Shown here: positions 51,897-61,471 of the stretch, piece by piece | How the letters are laid out: each line of letters opens with the position of its first letter | How positions within the stretch are numbered: position 1 is the stretch's first letter | NCBI RefSeq assembly: GCF_009761815.1 | Contig: NZ_RWIN01000082.1 | Span: 1 to 64,000 of the forward strand | Reading direction: 5' to 3' | Length of the DNA: 64,000 nucleotides | From: Pseudomonas sp. PB120 | GTDB lineage: Bacteria; Pseudomonadota; Gammaproteobacteria; Pseudomonadales; Pseudomonadaceae | Position numbers and translations under genes: made by a program | Notes under the pieces: generated by a model | What the model was told of the DNA's origin: nothing | The model's database searches: none | The model's input: only the letters and a program-made list of their open reading frames with translations

Positions 51897-51991
51897 TGTG
51901 GCGAGGGAGCTTGCTCCCGCTCGGCTGCGCAGCAGTCGTAAATTCTTGGGGGCGCTTCGCACCCCAGCGGGAGCAAGCTCCCTCGCCACAA
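51897..51991. repeat. Long inverted repeat, GAGCTTGCTC outer arm type
   Basis: GTGGCGAGGGAGCTTGCTCC continuing CGCTCGGCTGCG and the inverse beginning at about 51963 form a long hairpin. The inner CGGCTGCGCAGCAGTCGTAA matches the module in the 46.9-kb element. It lies between ccoG and the MocR gene. Confidence 0.8.
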
Positions 51992-52017
51992 ACCGATAAT
52001 TTCAATCCGGGCACTCG

Positions 52018-53427
52018 ATGAAACGCTACGAAAAATTCGCCGACGACATCGCTGAACTGATCCGCTCCGGCGTCCTCGGCCCCGGCCAGCGCGTGCCCTC
52101 GGTACGCTATGCCAGCCAGACTTACGGCGTCAGCCCGTCCACCGTGTTCCAGGCCTATTACCTGCTCGAACGCCGCGGGTTGATCCGCGCCCGACCGCGC
52201 TCGGGCTACTTCGTTAACACCCATGCGCCGAGCCCGTTTTCCGAGCCGGTGATCAGCAGCCAGGTCAACGAATCCACCGAAGTCGACGTCAGCGAGCTGG
52301 TGTTCTCGGTGCTCGACTCGATCAAGGACCCGAACACCGTGCCCTTCGGCTCGGCGTTCCCCAGCCCGACCCTGTTTCCCCTGCAACGGCTGTCGCGCTC
52401 CCTGGCGAGTGCGTCCCGGGACATGGACCCGCGCATGGTCGTCACCGATATGTCGCCGGGCAACCCGCACCTGCGTCGACAAATCGCCCTGCGCTACATG
52501 GTCGGCGGCCTGATGTTGCCCATGGAAGAACTGCTGATCACCAACGGCGCACTGGAAGCGCTGAACCTGTGCCTGCAAGCGGTGACCGAGCCCGGCGACC
52601 TGGTGGCCATCGAAGCCCCGGCGTTCTATGCCTGCCTGCAAATACTGGAGCGACTGAAGCTCAAAGCCGTGGAAATCCCTGTGCACCCCCGGGACGGTAT
52701 TGACCTCGGCGTACTGGCGCAGACCCTGGAACGTCACCCGATCAAGGCCTGCTGGTGCATGACCAGTTTCCAGAACCCGATGGGCGCCAGCATGCCCGAG
52801 GCGAAGAAACAGGCGCTGGTGGAACTGTTGCGCAGCCATCAGGTGCCGCTGATCGAAGACGACGTCTACGCCGAACTCTATTACGGTCAGCACGCACCGA
52901 AGCCGGCGAAAGCGTTCGACACCGAAGGGTTGGTGATGCATTGCGGCTCGTTCGCCAAAAGCCTCGCGCCCGGCTACCGCATCGGCTGGGTCGCTGCCGG
53001 GCGCTACGCGCAGAAGATCGAACGCCTCAAACTCATGACCTCGCTCTGCGCCTCGATGCCGGCCCAGGCCGCCATTGCCGACTATTTGCAGCATGGGGGC
53101 TACGACCGGCATTTGCGTAAATTGCGTTATGCGCTGGAAGAACAGCAGAGCGCGATGCTCGCGGCCATTGCTCGCTACTTTCCGGCGCAGACCCGCGTCA
53201 GCCAACCGGCGGGGGGCTACTTTTTGTGGCTGGAATTGCCGGCACAGATGGATTCGTTGAAGTTGTTTCAGATGGCATTGGCGCAGGGGATCAGCATTGC
53301 GCCGGGGCCGATATTTTCACCGACGCAGCGATTCAGGAATTGTATCCGGTTGAATTACGGCAGCCCGTGGGATGAGGCGGCGGAGAAGGCGATGGAGACG
53401 TTGGGGCGGATTGTGCGGTCGTTCTAA
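52018..53427 (+). CDS. MocR-type regulator: GntR domain fused to aminotransferase-like domain
   Basis: Encodes 469 residues. The N-terminal winged helix (about 1-70) reads VPSVRYASQTYGVSPSTVFQ and AYYLLERRGLIRARPRSGYF. From about residue 100 a fold-type I PLP domain follows, with ITNGALEALNLCLQAV, CMTSFQNPMGASM, LIEDDVYAELYYG and the PLP lysine in CGSFAKSLAPGYRIGW. MocR proteins use PLP or a PLP-amino acid adduct to sense B6 or amine metabolites. The target is unknown. A divergent partner gene is not present, and the SDR gene downstream is convergent. Confidence 0.92.
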   Translation: MKRYEKFADDIAELIRSGVLGPGQRVPSVRYASQTYGVSPSTVFQAYYLLERRGLIRARPRSGYFVNTHAPSPFSEPVISSQVNESTEVDVSELVFSVLDSIKDPNTVPFGSAFPSPTLFPLQRLSRSLASASRDMDPRMVVTDMSPGNPHLRRQIALRYMVGGLMLPMEELLITNGALEALNLCLQAVTEPGDLVAIEAPAFYACLQILERLKLKAVEIPVHPRDGIDLGVLAQTLERHPIKACWCMTSFQNPMGASMPEAKKQALVELLRSHQVPLIEDDVYAELYYGQHAPKPAKAFDTEGLVMHCGSFAKSLAPGYRIGWVAAGRYAQKIERLKLMTSLCASMPAQAAIADYLQHGGYDRHLRKLRYALEEQQSAMLAAIARYFPAQTRVSQPAGGYFLWLELPAQMDSLKLFQMALAQGISIAPGPIFSPTQRFRNCIRLNYGSPWDEAAEKAMETLGRIVRSF

Positions 53428-53445
53428 AATATCCGGTGAACATGC

Positions 53446-53550
53446 CGGCCTCATTGCGAGCAGGCTCGCTCCCACAGGAGATCTGTGGTGTTCACAACAA
53501 GTGTGCTCACATCAATCTAATGTGGGAGCGAGCCTGCTCGCGATGAGGCC
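53446..53550. repeat. REPIN: inverted REP pair
   Basis: TTGCGAGCAGGCTCGCTCCC at about 53454-53473 faces TGTGGGAGCGAGCCTGCTCG at 53521-53540 between the convergent MocR and SDR genes. It may serve as a bidirectional transcription end. Confidence 0.82.
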
Positions 53551-53577
53551 AGAACAGACACCGCAAAACTCTACAGG

Positions 53578-54324
53578 CTACCGCCCACCACCCAGATCAA
53601 CAAAAGTCCCCGTCGCATAAGACGCCTTATCCGACAACAACCACACAATCGCCTCCGCCACTTCATCCGGTCGCCCACCCCGGGCCATCGGGATCGCCGA
53701 CTCAAGCTTGCTCACCCGATCCGGGTCCCCGCTCAACGCATGAAAGTCGGTGTAGATGTACCCCGGCCGCACCGCGTTGACCCGAATACCCTCGCCCGCC
53801 ACTTCCTTGGACAAACCGATCGTAAAGCTGTCGAGCGCCCCTTTCGAGGCCGCGTAGTCCACGTACTCGTTGGGCGACCCGAGGCGCGCGGCCACCGACG
53901 AGACGTTGACGATGCTGCCGCCCTGCCCGCCATGCTTGGGCGACATGCGCAGGACCGCGTGCTTGGCGCAGAGGATCGGCGCCAGCACATTGGTTTTCAG
54001 TATTTTGAGAATGCGGAATTCGGACATTTCGTCGACCCGGGACTTGTGCCCCACGGTGCCGGCATTATTCACCAGCGCCGTGACCCGTCCGAGTTCGGTG
54101 TCCACACGATGAAACAGGGCGATCACTTCGTCTTCGATGCTGACATCGGCACGCACCGCGATGGCTTGGGCACCCAGGGCTCGGACTTGCGCCAACACCG
54201 CGTGCGCCGCCTGCTCATCGGCCTGGTAGTTGATACAGATCCGATAGCCTTTTTCCGCGGCCAACAGTGCCGTCGCGGCGCCGATGCCGCGGCTGCCGCC
54301 GGTGATGACGATGACTTTGTCCAT
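53578..54324 (-). CDS. Short-chain dehydrogenase/reductase (SDR)
   Basis: Encodes 248 residues from ATG 54324. The classical SDR landmarks are the NAD(P) motif TGGSRGIGAAT (about 8-18), the structural NNAGTVG (about 88) and the catalytic region NVSSVAARLGSPNEYVDYAA with Y-x-x-x-K given by YVDYAASKGA. RPGYIYTDFHALSG follows. The basic residue after the glycine motif (GGSRGIG) suits NADP(H). FabG-like enzymes reduce 3-oxo or sugar carbonyls. The substrate is unknown; no functional partner is adjacent. Confidence 0.88.
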   Translation of the reverse strand: MDKVIVITGGSRGIGAATALLAAEKGYRICINYQADEQAAHAVLAQVRALGAQAIAVRADVSIEDEVIALFHRVDTELGRVTALVNNAGTVGHKSRVDEMSEFRILKILKTNVLAPILCAKHAVLRMSPKHGGQGGSIVNVSSVAARLGSPNEYVDYAASKGALDSFTIGLSKEVAGEGIRVNAVRPGYIYTDFHALSGDPDRVSKLESAIPMARGGRPDEVAEAIVWLLSDKASYATGTFVDLGGGR

Positions 54325-54426
54325 GCGAGCATTCCCCCAGTCCAAGCGTAAGCTGTCGGGGCAAAGAATAACCGTCATTCCCGGTTTTTGCATGGGCTCC
54401 ATGGCAAAGACATCGTGTGGCAGCCG

Positions 54427-56523
54427 CTACACAACCAAATCTGCTGCGGTCGCCTTTTGCTCCGCCCGATGAATATCCGCCATGAAACGATCGGCTGGCA
54501 GCGGGTGCCCGAGCCAGTAACCCTGCAACGAATCGCAGCCGAGTTGGGTCAGGAAATCCTGCTGAACGTCGGTTTCCACGCCTTCGGCGACAATGCGCAA
54601 ACCCAGCGCCTGCCCCAGCGCGACGATGGCGGAAACGATAGCGGCGTCATCGCTGTCACGTTCCAGGTCGCGCACGAACCCGCGGTCGATTTTCAGCTCG
54701 TTGGCTGGCAGGCGCTTGAGGTACATCAAGCTTGAGTAGCCGGTACCGAAGTCGTCGATGGAAAGGTCGACGCCCATTTCCGACAACTCTTGAAGCACCG
54801 TCATGCTCGCATCGGCATCGCTCATGGCGGTGGTTTCGGTGATTTCGAGGGTCAGGCTATTGGCCGGCAAATGGTGCGTGGCCAGTGCCTTCGCGACGCT
54901 CTGGACCAGCCCGGCATGGCAGAACTGCAAGGCCGAGAGGTTCACCGCGATACGCCAATCGGTGTAGCCCAGCACGTACCACTCGCGCATCTGACGGCAG
55001 GCTTCGTTGAGCACCCAATCGCCAATCGCAATGATGAGCCCGGTTTTCTCGGCCAGGTCGATGAATTTGTCCGGCAGCAGCATGCCCTGAGTCGGATGCT
55101 CCCAACGCAGCAACGCCTCGGCGCCTACCGGTTGGCCGTTGCTGGCATCGAATTTCGGCTGGTAATAGAGGCTGAATTGCCGCTGTTCGACGGCCATGCG
55201 CAAATCCTGCAGCAGTTGCAGCTGTTTGCGCGCGTTGCTGTTCATCGAGGCGTCAAAGAAGCTGTAGCCGTTTTTGCCCGCGCCCTTGGCGTGATACATC
55301 GCCGCGTCGGCGTTCATCAGCAGTTCGTGGGCGGTTTGGCCGTTGCCCGGATACAGCGAGATGCCCACGCTGGCGGATATCTGCAATTCATGTTCGGCGA
55401 CCCGGAACGAACGCGCGATCAGGCTGACCTGTCGAGCTGCGAGGCTCACGGCGTCGTTCTGTTCGCCGAGCTGAACAAGCAGCACAAATTCATCACCGCC
55501 TATGCGCGCCAGCGTGTCCTGGCTGCGCAGATCTTCACGCAGTCGCAGCCCGACTTCACGTAACAGCTGATCACCCATGTGGTGACCGAAAGCATCGTTT
55601 ACCGGCTTGAAGCCGTCCAGATCGATGAACATCAACGCAAAACAGCCACCCTCCGCTTCAACCCTCGACATGGCCTGATCGATGCGATCGGCCAGCAAGA
55701 TCCGATTGGGCAGGCCGGTCAGGGTGTCGTGCAGAGCCAGTTGGGTCAGTTCGCGGTTCGCCTCGGTCAGCGACTGGGCCAGACTGGCCGTGCGCGCCTC
55801 GAGCCGTGCATCGAGGATCGACGTCAGCAAGGCAATGCTCAAGACCGCCAGGGTGGTGATCAGCACCAGATTGTCCAGTCCCTTGCCGCTCAGGCCATCG
55901 ACGGCCGCGCCACAGAAACTGCCGTCCGGAAAACGTGCGGCCGCCATCGCGGTGTAGTGCATGCCGACTATCGCGACGCCCATGATCACCGCCGCGCCGC
56001 CGCGGATCAGACTGACGTAAGGCGTGGACTGGCGCAGGCGGAAAGCAATCCACAATGCCGCGCCCGAGGCACCGACTGCGATGATCAGCGAAGCGCCGAA
56101 CAGCGTCGGGTCGTAATCGATGCCCGGCTGCATGCGCATGGCCGCCATGCCGGTGTAATGCATGGCGCTGATACCGGCGCCCATGATCAGCGCGCCGAAC
56201 GCCAGTTGCCAGGCAGGCAGTCGCGGTTGGCTGACCAGCCACAGGGCGAATCCGCAGGACAGGATGGCGGTCAGCAGCGACAACAGCGTGATGCCAAGGT
56301 CATAGCCCAGGTCGATGGGCAGTTTGAACGCGAGCATGCCGATGAAGTGCATCGACCACACGCCGATGCCCATGGCGCAAGCTCCACCCGCCGTCCACAA
56401 ATGCACCGCCCGCCCCTTGGCCGTGGCTATACGCCCGGTCAGGTCGAGTGCGGTATAGGAGGCGAGAATCGCTACAAAGAGCGAGATGATAACCAGCGTG
56501 GGGGAATAGCTACCAATGAGCAT
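54427..56523 (-). CDS. mucR: MHYT-GGDEF-EAL c-di-GMP enzyme (MucR-like)
   Basis: Encodes 698 residues from ATG 56523. Seven transmembrane helices form the MHYT sensor (about 1-235) with three motif copies, MHFIGML, MHYTGMAAMRM and MHYTAMAAARF. The GGDEF domain is intact (ARIGGDEFVLLVQL) and has an RxxD inhibitory site (RSQD) five residues before GGDEF. The EAL domain is intact too (GAEALLRWEHP). It can therefore both make and break c-di-GMP. P. aeruginosa MucR has the same layout and boosts alginate; here the link is by homology. No alginate genes are adjacent. Confidence 0.9.
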   Translation of the reverse strand: MLIGSYSPTLVIISLFVAILASYTALDLTGRIATAKGRAVHLWTAGGACAMGIGVWSMHFIGMLAFKLPIDLGYDLGITLLSLLTAILSCGFALWLVSQPRLPAWQLAFGALIMGAGISAMHYTGMAAMRMQPGIDYDPTLFGASLIIAVGASGAALWIAFRLRQSTPYVSLIRGGAAVIMGVAIVGMHYTAMAAARFPDGSFCGAAVDGLSGKGLDNLVLITTLAVLSIALLTSILDARLEARTASLAQSLTEANRELTQLALHDTLTGLPNRILLADRIDQAMSRVEAEGGCFALMFIDLDGFKPVNDAFGHHMGDQLLREVGLRLREDLRSQDTLARIGGDEFVLLVQLGEQNDAVSLAARQVSLIARSFRVAEHELQISASVGISLYPGNGQTAHELLMNADAAMYHAKGAGKNGYSFFDASMNSNARKQLQLLQDLRMAVEQRQFSLYYQPKFDASNGQPVGAEALLRWEHPTQGMLLPDKFIDLAEKTGLIIAIGDWVLNEACRQMREWYVLGYTDWRIAVNLSALQFCHAGLVQSVAKALATHHLPANSLTLEITETTAMSDADASMTVLQELSEMGVDLSIDDFGTGYSSLMYLKRLPANELKIDRGFVRDLERDSDDAAIVSAIVALGQALGLRIVAEGVETDVQQDFLTQLGCDSLQGYWLGHPLPADRFMADIHRAEQKATAADLVV

Positions 56524-56885
56524 GAGACTTCTCGCGAACACCCCGCCGTTTAGCGTCCATTCAAGGGGGGGCAAAAGGGGCGATTGTACTGATTGCGCTG
56601 GAGAACGCACTGACAAAATCAGCAAAGGGCCATCAAGCCGATGAAACGCTTGTTTGAGCCCTCACAGAAGACGCGTTTGCCACATGCAGCCGCTGCATCC
56701 GCCTGTAGCAGCTGCCGAGCTTGCGAGGCTGCGTTCGGCTGCGAAGCAGTCGTAAAAAATGAAAATGAATTTCTCCAGATGCACCGAGCCACCTGAGTTC
56801 ACGACTGCTCCGCAGCCGAACGCAGCCTCGCAAGCTCGACAGCTGCTACAAGCGAACTGAGGCTCGGCTGTCTACCCACGAATGG
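56524..56885. promoter_or_regulatory. 362-bp gap holding the mucR-like promoter and a long inverted repeat
   Basis: No gene is visible. The part near 56524-56640 should hold the promoter of the MHYT-GGDEF-EAL gene, but I see no clear boxes. The rest is dominated by the 50-nt inverted repeat described separately. Confidence 0.5.
56704..56850. repeat. Large inverted repeat with 50-nt arms
   Basis: Arms 56704-56753 and 56801-56850 match at 48 of 50 positions, leaving a 47-nt spacer. The outer part reads TGTAGCAGCTGCCGAGCTTG; the inner part GCGTTCGGCTGCGAAGCAGT carries the module shared with the 46.9- and 51.9-kb elements. It could extrude as a cruciform or fold into a long RNA hairpin. Confidence 0.88.
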
Positions 56886-58367
56886 CTATTGCGCTTTACT
56901 CATCTCCAACGCCCCATCCCAACCACCGCCCAACGCCGCAATCAGCTGCACACTGGCAATCAGGCGACTTTGCTGCAAATCCAGCACGTTGCGTTCATTG
57001 TTCAACGCCGTGGCCTGAACCACGACCACGTCGAGGTAAGCGATCAGCCCGGCCTTGTACTGGTTCTGGATCAAACGAAGGGATTCCCGGGCCGCGTCCA
57101 ATGCCTGCTGACGCACCTCGGCTTCGTTTTCCAGGACTTTAAGCTGAACAAGGTAGTTTTCCACTTCGCGGAAGCCGTCGAGCACGGTCTGACGGTACTT
57201 GGCGACGGTTTCATCGTAGGCCGCTTCACTGCGATCGACTTCCGCCGAACGCTGGCCGCCGTCGAACAAAGTCATGGCCAGTTGCGGCCCGACCGACCAA
57301 AAGCGGTTCGGCACGGTGAACCAGTTGGATGACGTACTGCTGCTGTAACCGCCGTTCAGGCTCAGCGTCAGGTCCGGGTAATAAGCGGCCTTGGCCACAC
57401 CGATGTTCGCGTTGGCGGCGATGACTGAGCGCTCGGCCGAGGCGATGTCCGGACGGCGTTCGAGCAGTTGCGAAGGCAGTGTCAGCGGTACCTCTGGCAA
57501 CTCCGGGATATCGCGGGTTTCAGCCAGGCCAAACTCCGCCGGTGCGACCCCGATCAGTACGGCGATAGCGTTCTCGAACTGGGCACGCTGCCAGATCAGG
57601 TCGACGAGGTCGGCCTGAGTGCTTTTGAGCTGGGTTTGCGCCTGGGCCACCGCATCTTTGCCGGAGACACCGGCGCGATACTGGTTTTCGGTCATTTTCA
57701 GCGAGCGCTGATACGCCTCGACCGTCGCTTCCAGCAAGCGTTTCTGTTGATCGATCACGCGCAATTGCAGGTAGTTCTGCACCAGTTCCGACTGTTGGCT
57801 CAGGCGCATCGCCGCCAGATCGGCAAAACTCGCCTCGGCATTCGCGGTGTCGGCCTCCAGCCCACGACGGAGCTTGCCCCAGACATCGGCCTCCCAGCTG
57901 ACGCCGGCTTGCGCGGTGTAGGTGTTACGAATGCCGCTGGAGGAACTGCTCAGGCTTGAGTTGCTGCTGCCGGTGCCCTGGCTGGAGCGGTTTTTGCCGG
58001 CGGTCAGGTCCACCGTCGGAAAGAACGCACCACGGGCGCTGCGCACCAAGGCCTGGGCCTGGCGGTATTGCGCTTCGGACTGGGCGACCGTCTGGTTGGC
58101 GCTGTTGAGTTTTTCGATCAGGCCATTGAGCTGCTGATCGCCATACAGCTCCCACCAGGCGCCGCGAGCCAGCGCATCGCTCGGGTTGGCCTGACGCCAG
58201 CCTGCCGCCTCTTTGTATTGCACCGGCTCGGCCGTTTGCGGACGGTGGTAATCGGGGCCGATGGCGCAAGCGCTGAGCAGCGCAATGCACAGCGACAGGC
58301 TCAACAAACGCGAGCCTCGGGCCGTTATCAGCGGTGCAGCCAGGTTCAAAAGCGATCGGTCAGTCAT
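56886..58367 (-). CDS. opmB: RND efflux outer-membrane lipoprotein (OprM/NodT family, OpmB-like)
   Basis: Encodes 493 residues from ATG 58367. The lipobox LLSAC ends at C34, followed by AIGPDYHRPQTAEPVQYKEA, the normal start of the OprM family. Duplicated helical repeats follow, for example QSEAQYRQAQALVRSARGAF and DVVVVQATALNNERNVLDLQ. It forms a trimeric channel through the outer membrane. Its start overlaps the stop of the RND gene (ATGA), matching the muxABC-opmB order known in P. aeruginosa. A Ser-rich patch (GTGSSNSSLSSSSSGIRN, about 124-141) is unusual but sits in a surface loop. Confidence 0.9.
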   Translation of the reverse strand: MTDRSLLNLAAPLITARGSRLLSLSLCIALLSACAIGPDYHRPQTAEPVQYKEAAGWRQANPSDALARGAWWELYGDQQLNGLIEKLNSANQTVAQSEAQYRQAQALVRSARGAFFPTVDLTAGKNRSSQGTGSSNSSLSSSSSGIRNTYTAQAGVSWEADVWGKLRRGLEADTANAEASFADLAAMRLSQQSELVQNYLQLRVIDQQKRLLEATVEAYQRSLKMTENQYRAGVSGKDAVAQAQTQLKSTQADLVDLIWQRAQFENAIAVLIGVAPAEFGLAETRDIPELPEVPLTLPSQLLERRPDIASAERSVIAANANIGVAKAAYYPDLTLSLNGGYSSSTSSNWFTVPNRFWSVGPQLAMTLFDGGQRSAEVDRSEAAYDETVAKYRQTVLDGFREVENYLVQLKVLENEAEVRQQALDAARESLRLIQNQYKAGLIAYLDVVVVQATALNNERNVLDLQQSRLIASVQLIAALGGGWDGALEMSKAQ

Positions 58368-61300
58368 AGCGGAGTTTCCAAAGCAGCATCGGTACGCACC
58401 CCACGCCATTTATTGAAGCGATGGCGCAGTTTGTCGAGATAGAGGTAAACCACCGGGGTGGTGTAGAGGGTCAGCACCTGGCTGAAGATCAGCCCGCCGA
58501 TAATGGTCAGGCCCAGCGGCTGGCGCATTTCCGCGCCTTCGGCACGGCTGAGCAGCAACGGCAAGGCACCGAGGATCGCCGCCAGGGTGGTCATCAGAAT
58601 CGGCCGCAGACGTTGCAGGCACGCGCTGCGAATTGATTCCAACGGTGCCATGCCATGATGGCGTTCAAGTTGCAGCGCCAGGTCGATCATCAAAATCGCG
58701 TTCTTTTTCACCACGCCAATCAACAGGAACAGGCCCAGCAACGAGATCAGGCTGAACTCGCCCCCCAACGCGTAGATCGACAACAACGCGCCGACCCCGG
58801 CCGACGGCAGGGTCGACAGAATCGTCAGCGGGTGCACGTAACTTTCATACAGCACGCCCAGCACCAGGTACACCGCCACCAGCGCGCCGAGAATCATCCA
58901 CGGCTGACTTTTCTGGGTGGCGGCGAACGCGTCGGCGGTGCCGGCCATTTTCACAATCACGTCTTCCGGCATGCCGAGCTTGGCAATCGCACGCTCGATG
59001 GCGGCCGTGCCCTGCTCCACCGTCACGCCTTCGGCCATGTCGAAGGAAATGCTCTCGGACGCAAACTGGCCTTCGTGGCTGACACGGTCATCTTCCAGGC
59101 TGTTTTCGTAATGGGCGATGGTCGACAGCGGAATCCGCGCGCCATCGGCCGTGATCACCTGAACCTGTTTCAGGGTGATAGGGTCCTGTGCGTATCTCGG
59201 ATTGACCTCCATCACCACCTGATACTGGTTGAGGCTGTCGTAGATAGTGGAAATCTGCCGCTGGCTGTAGGCGTTGTTCAACACGGCGGTGACCATGCTC
59301 ATGTCCACGCCCAGGCGCTTGGCCTGATCACGATCGACAATCAGCGTCACCTGTTGCGCGCCGCGCCCCTCGCGGGCATCAATTGCGGTCAACTCCGGCA
59401 AGGCCTTGAGCGCGGTGACGACCTTCGGATACCACTCACGCAATTCGCCCAGGTCGGCGCTTTGCAGAATGTAGGAATACTGCGACGTGGTCTGTTCGCG
59501 ACCGCCGCCGAATTGCAGGTCCTGATCCGCCATCAGCATCAACTGTGCACCGGCCACCTTGGGCATTTCCTTGCGCAGGCGCTCGATGACCTTCTGCGCA
59601 GAAATGTTCCGTTCCTTGATCGGTTTCAGGCGCACCAGCATGAAGGCGTTGTTGGTGCCGTTGGTGCCACCGATGAACCCGGCCACGCTTTGCACGGCGT
59701 CGTCCTTGAGGACGGCGCGGCGGAAGGTTTCCATTTTCGGCTGCATCACGCTGAACGACAGTCCATCGTCGCCGCGCACGAAACCGATCAGCTGCCCGGT
59801 GTCTTGCTGCGGTAGAAACGTTTTAGGAACAACCACATACAGCGCAACGTTAACGCCAATTGTCAAAAGAAGACTGAGCAGCGTCAGTCGACGATGGCGC
59901 AGGACCCAGTCGAGACTGGTCGCATATTTGCCGACCATCCACTCGTTGGCGCGCTGGCTCCAGCGTTGCAAACGGTTCTCCTGGCCCGGCGTGTGTGGCT
60001 TGAGCCATCGCGCGCAGAGCATGGGCGTGAGTGTCAGTGAAACCACCAGCGACACCACAATGGACGCCGCCAGCGTGATGGAAAATTCGCGGAACAGGCT
60101 TTCGATGATCCCGCCCATGAACAGGATCGACAGGAACACCGCCACCAGCGAGACGTTCATCGACAGCAAGGTGAAGCCGACTTCCTTGGCGCCGAGGTAC
60201 GCGGCTTTCATGGGTGGTATGCCTTCGTCGATGTGCCGGGAAATGTTCTCCAGCACCACGATGGCATCGTCCACCACCAGCCCCGTGGCCAGGATCAGCG
60301 CCATCAGCGACAGGTTGTTCAGGGAGAATCCGTAGAGGTACATCACCGCAAAGGTACCGACCAGCGACACCGGCACCGCCAGCGTCGGAATCAGCGAGGC
60401 GCGGAAGTTACCGAGAAACAGGAACACCACCAGAATCACCAGCGCCACGGCAATCAGCAGGGTCATTTCCGCTTCGTGCAACGTCGCCTTGATCACGGGC
60501 GAGCGGTCCATCGCCAGGTTCAGCTTGACGCTGGCCGGCAGCACCGCTTGCAGCGCCGGCAGCTGGGCCTTGATCTCGTTGACCGTCTCGATGATGTTGG
60601 CGCCGGCCTGGCGGTTGATCACCAGCAGCACCGCCGCGTCATCATTGAAGAAGCCGCTGTTGTAGCGGTCCTCGACGCCGTCGCTGACCTTGGCCACATC
60701 CTTCAGGCGCAGCGCAGCGCCGTTGGCGTAGTGAATGATCAGCGACTCGTAATCCTTGGCCTTTTCCAGTTGATCGTTGGCCTGGACCTGCCACAAGCGC
60801 TCGCCGTCTTCGACCGAGCCCTTGGGGCGTCGTACGTTGGCGTTGGCAATGGTGTTGCGCACATCGTCCAGCGCCACGCCGTACTGGTTGAGCGCTTGGG
60901 GTTCTAGCTCGATGCGCACCGCCGGCAGCGAACTGCCGCCGATCTGCACTTCACCCACGCCCTGCACCTGAGACAGGCTCTGGGACAAAATGGTCGAGGC
61001 CAAATCGTAAAGCTGGCCCTTCTCCAACACATCCGAGGTCAGCGACAGCACCATGATCGGCGCCTGGGACGGGTTGACCTTCTTGTAGGTCGGCATGCTG
61101 CGCATCCCGCTCGGCAGCAGGTTGCGCGAGGCGTTGATCGCCGCTTGCACTTCCCGCGCCGCGCCGTTGATGTCGCGGTCGAGGTCAAATTGCAGGATCA
61201 CCCGGGTCGAGCCCTGGCTGGATCGGCTGCTCATGGTGTTGACCCCGGCGATGGCGCCGAAGGAACGCTCGAGCGGCGTGGCCACGGTCGAGGCCATCAC

Positions 61301-61471
61301 TTCGGGGCTGGCACCGGCCAGGCTGGCCTGGACCACGATTACCGGGAAGTCCATTTGCGGCAGCGGCGCCACCGGCAACAGGCCGAAGCTCACGCCGCCC
61401 AGCAGCATGATCGCCAGGCTCAGCAACATGGTCGCGACCGGGCGCTTGATGAAAGGTCCGGACAGGTTCAT
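58364..61471 (-). CDS. muxC: RND efflux permease, MuxC/MdtC type
   Basis: Encodes 1035 residues with twelve membrane segments. It starts [20 protein letters not shown], typical of the MdtC subtype. The proton-relay Asp pair lies in [20 protein letters not shown] in TM4. The second half has [20 protein letters not shown] and [20 protein letters not shown]. In the Mdt/Mux systems two different RND subunits form the pump. It overlaps muxB by 4 bp and opmB by 4 bp, so all are cotranscribed. Known substrates of MuxABC-OpmB include novobiocin and aztreonam; that spectrum is assumed by homology. Confidence 0.93.
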   Translation of the reverse strand: MNLSGPFIKRPVATMLLSLAIMLLGGVSFGLLPVAPLPQMDFPVIVVQASLAGASPEVMASTVATPLERSFGAIAGVNTMSSRSSQGSTRVILQFDLDRDINGAAREVQAAINASRNLLPSGMRSMPTYKKVNPSQAPIMVLSLTSDVLEKGQLYDLASTILSQSLSQVQGVGEVQIGGSSLPAVRIELEPQALNQYGVALDDVRNTIANANVRRPKGSVEDGERLWQVQANDQLEKAKDYESLIIHYANGAALRLKDVAKVSDGVEDRYNSGFFNDDAAVLLVINRQAGANIIETVNEIKAQLPALQAVLPASVKLNLAMDRSPVIKATLHEAEMTLLIAVALVILVVFLFLGNFRASLIPTLAVPVSLVGTFAVMYLYGFSLNNLSLMALILATGLVVDDAIVVLENISRHIDEGIPPMKAAYLGAKEVGFTLLSMNVSLVAVFLSILFMGGIIESLFREFSITLAASIVVSLVVSLTLTPMLCARWLKPHTPGQENRLQRWSQRANEWMVGKYATSLDWVLRHRRLTLLSLLLTIGVNVALYVVVPKTFLPQQDTGQLIGFVRGDDGLSFSVMQPKMETFRRAVLKDDAVQSVAGFIGGTNGTNNAFMLVRLKPIKERNISAQKVIERLRKEMPKVAGAQLMLMADQDLQFGGGREQTTSQYSYILQSADLGELREWYPKVVTALKALPELTAIDAREGRGAQQVTLIVDRDQAKRLGVDMSMVTAVLNNAYSQRQISTIYDSLNQYQVVMEVNPRYAQDPITLKQVQVITADGARIPLSTIAHYENSLEDDRVSHEGQFASESISFDMAEGVTVEQGTAAIERAIAKLGMPEDVIVKMAGTADAFAATQKSQPWMILGALVAVYLVLGVLYESYVHPLTILSTLPSAGVGALLSIYALGGEFSLISLLGLFLLIGVVKKNAILMIDLALQLERHHGMAPLESIRSACLQRLRPILMTTLAAILGALPLLLSRAEGAEMRQPLGLTIIGGLIFSQVLTLYTTPVVYLYLDKLRHRFNKWRGVRTDAALETPL

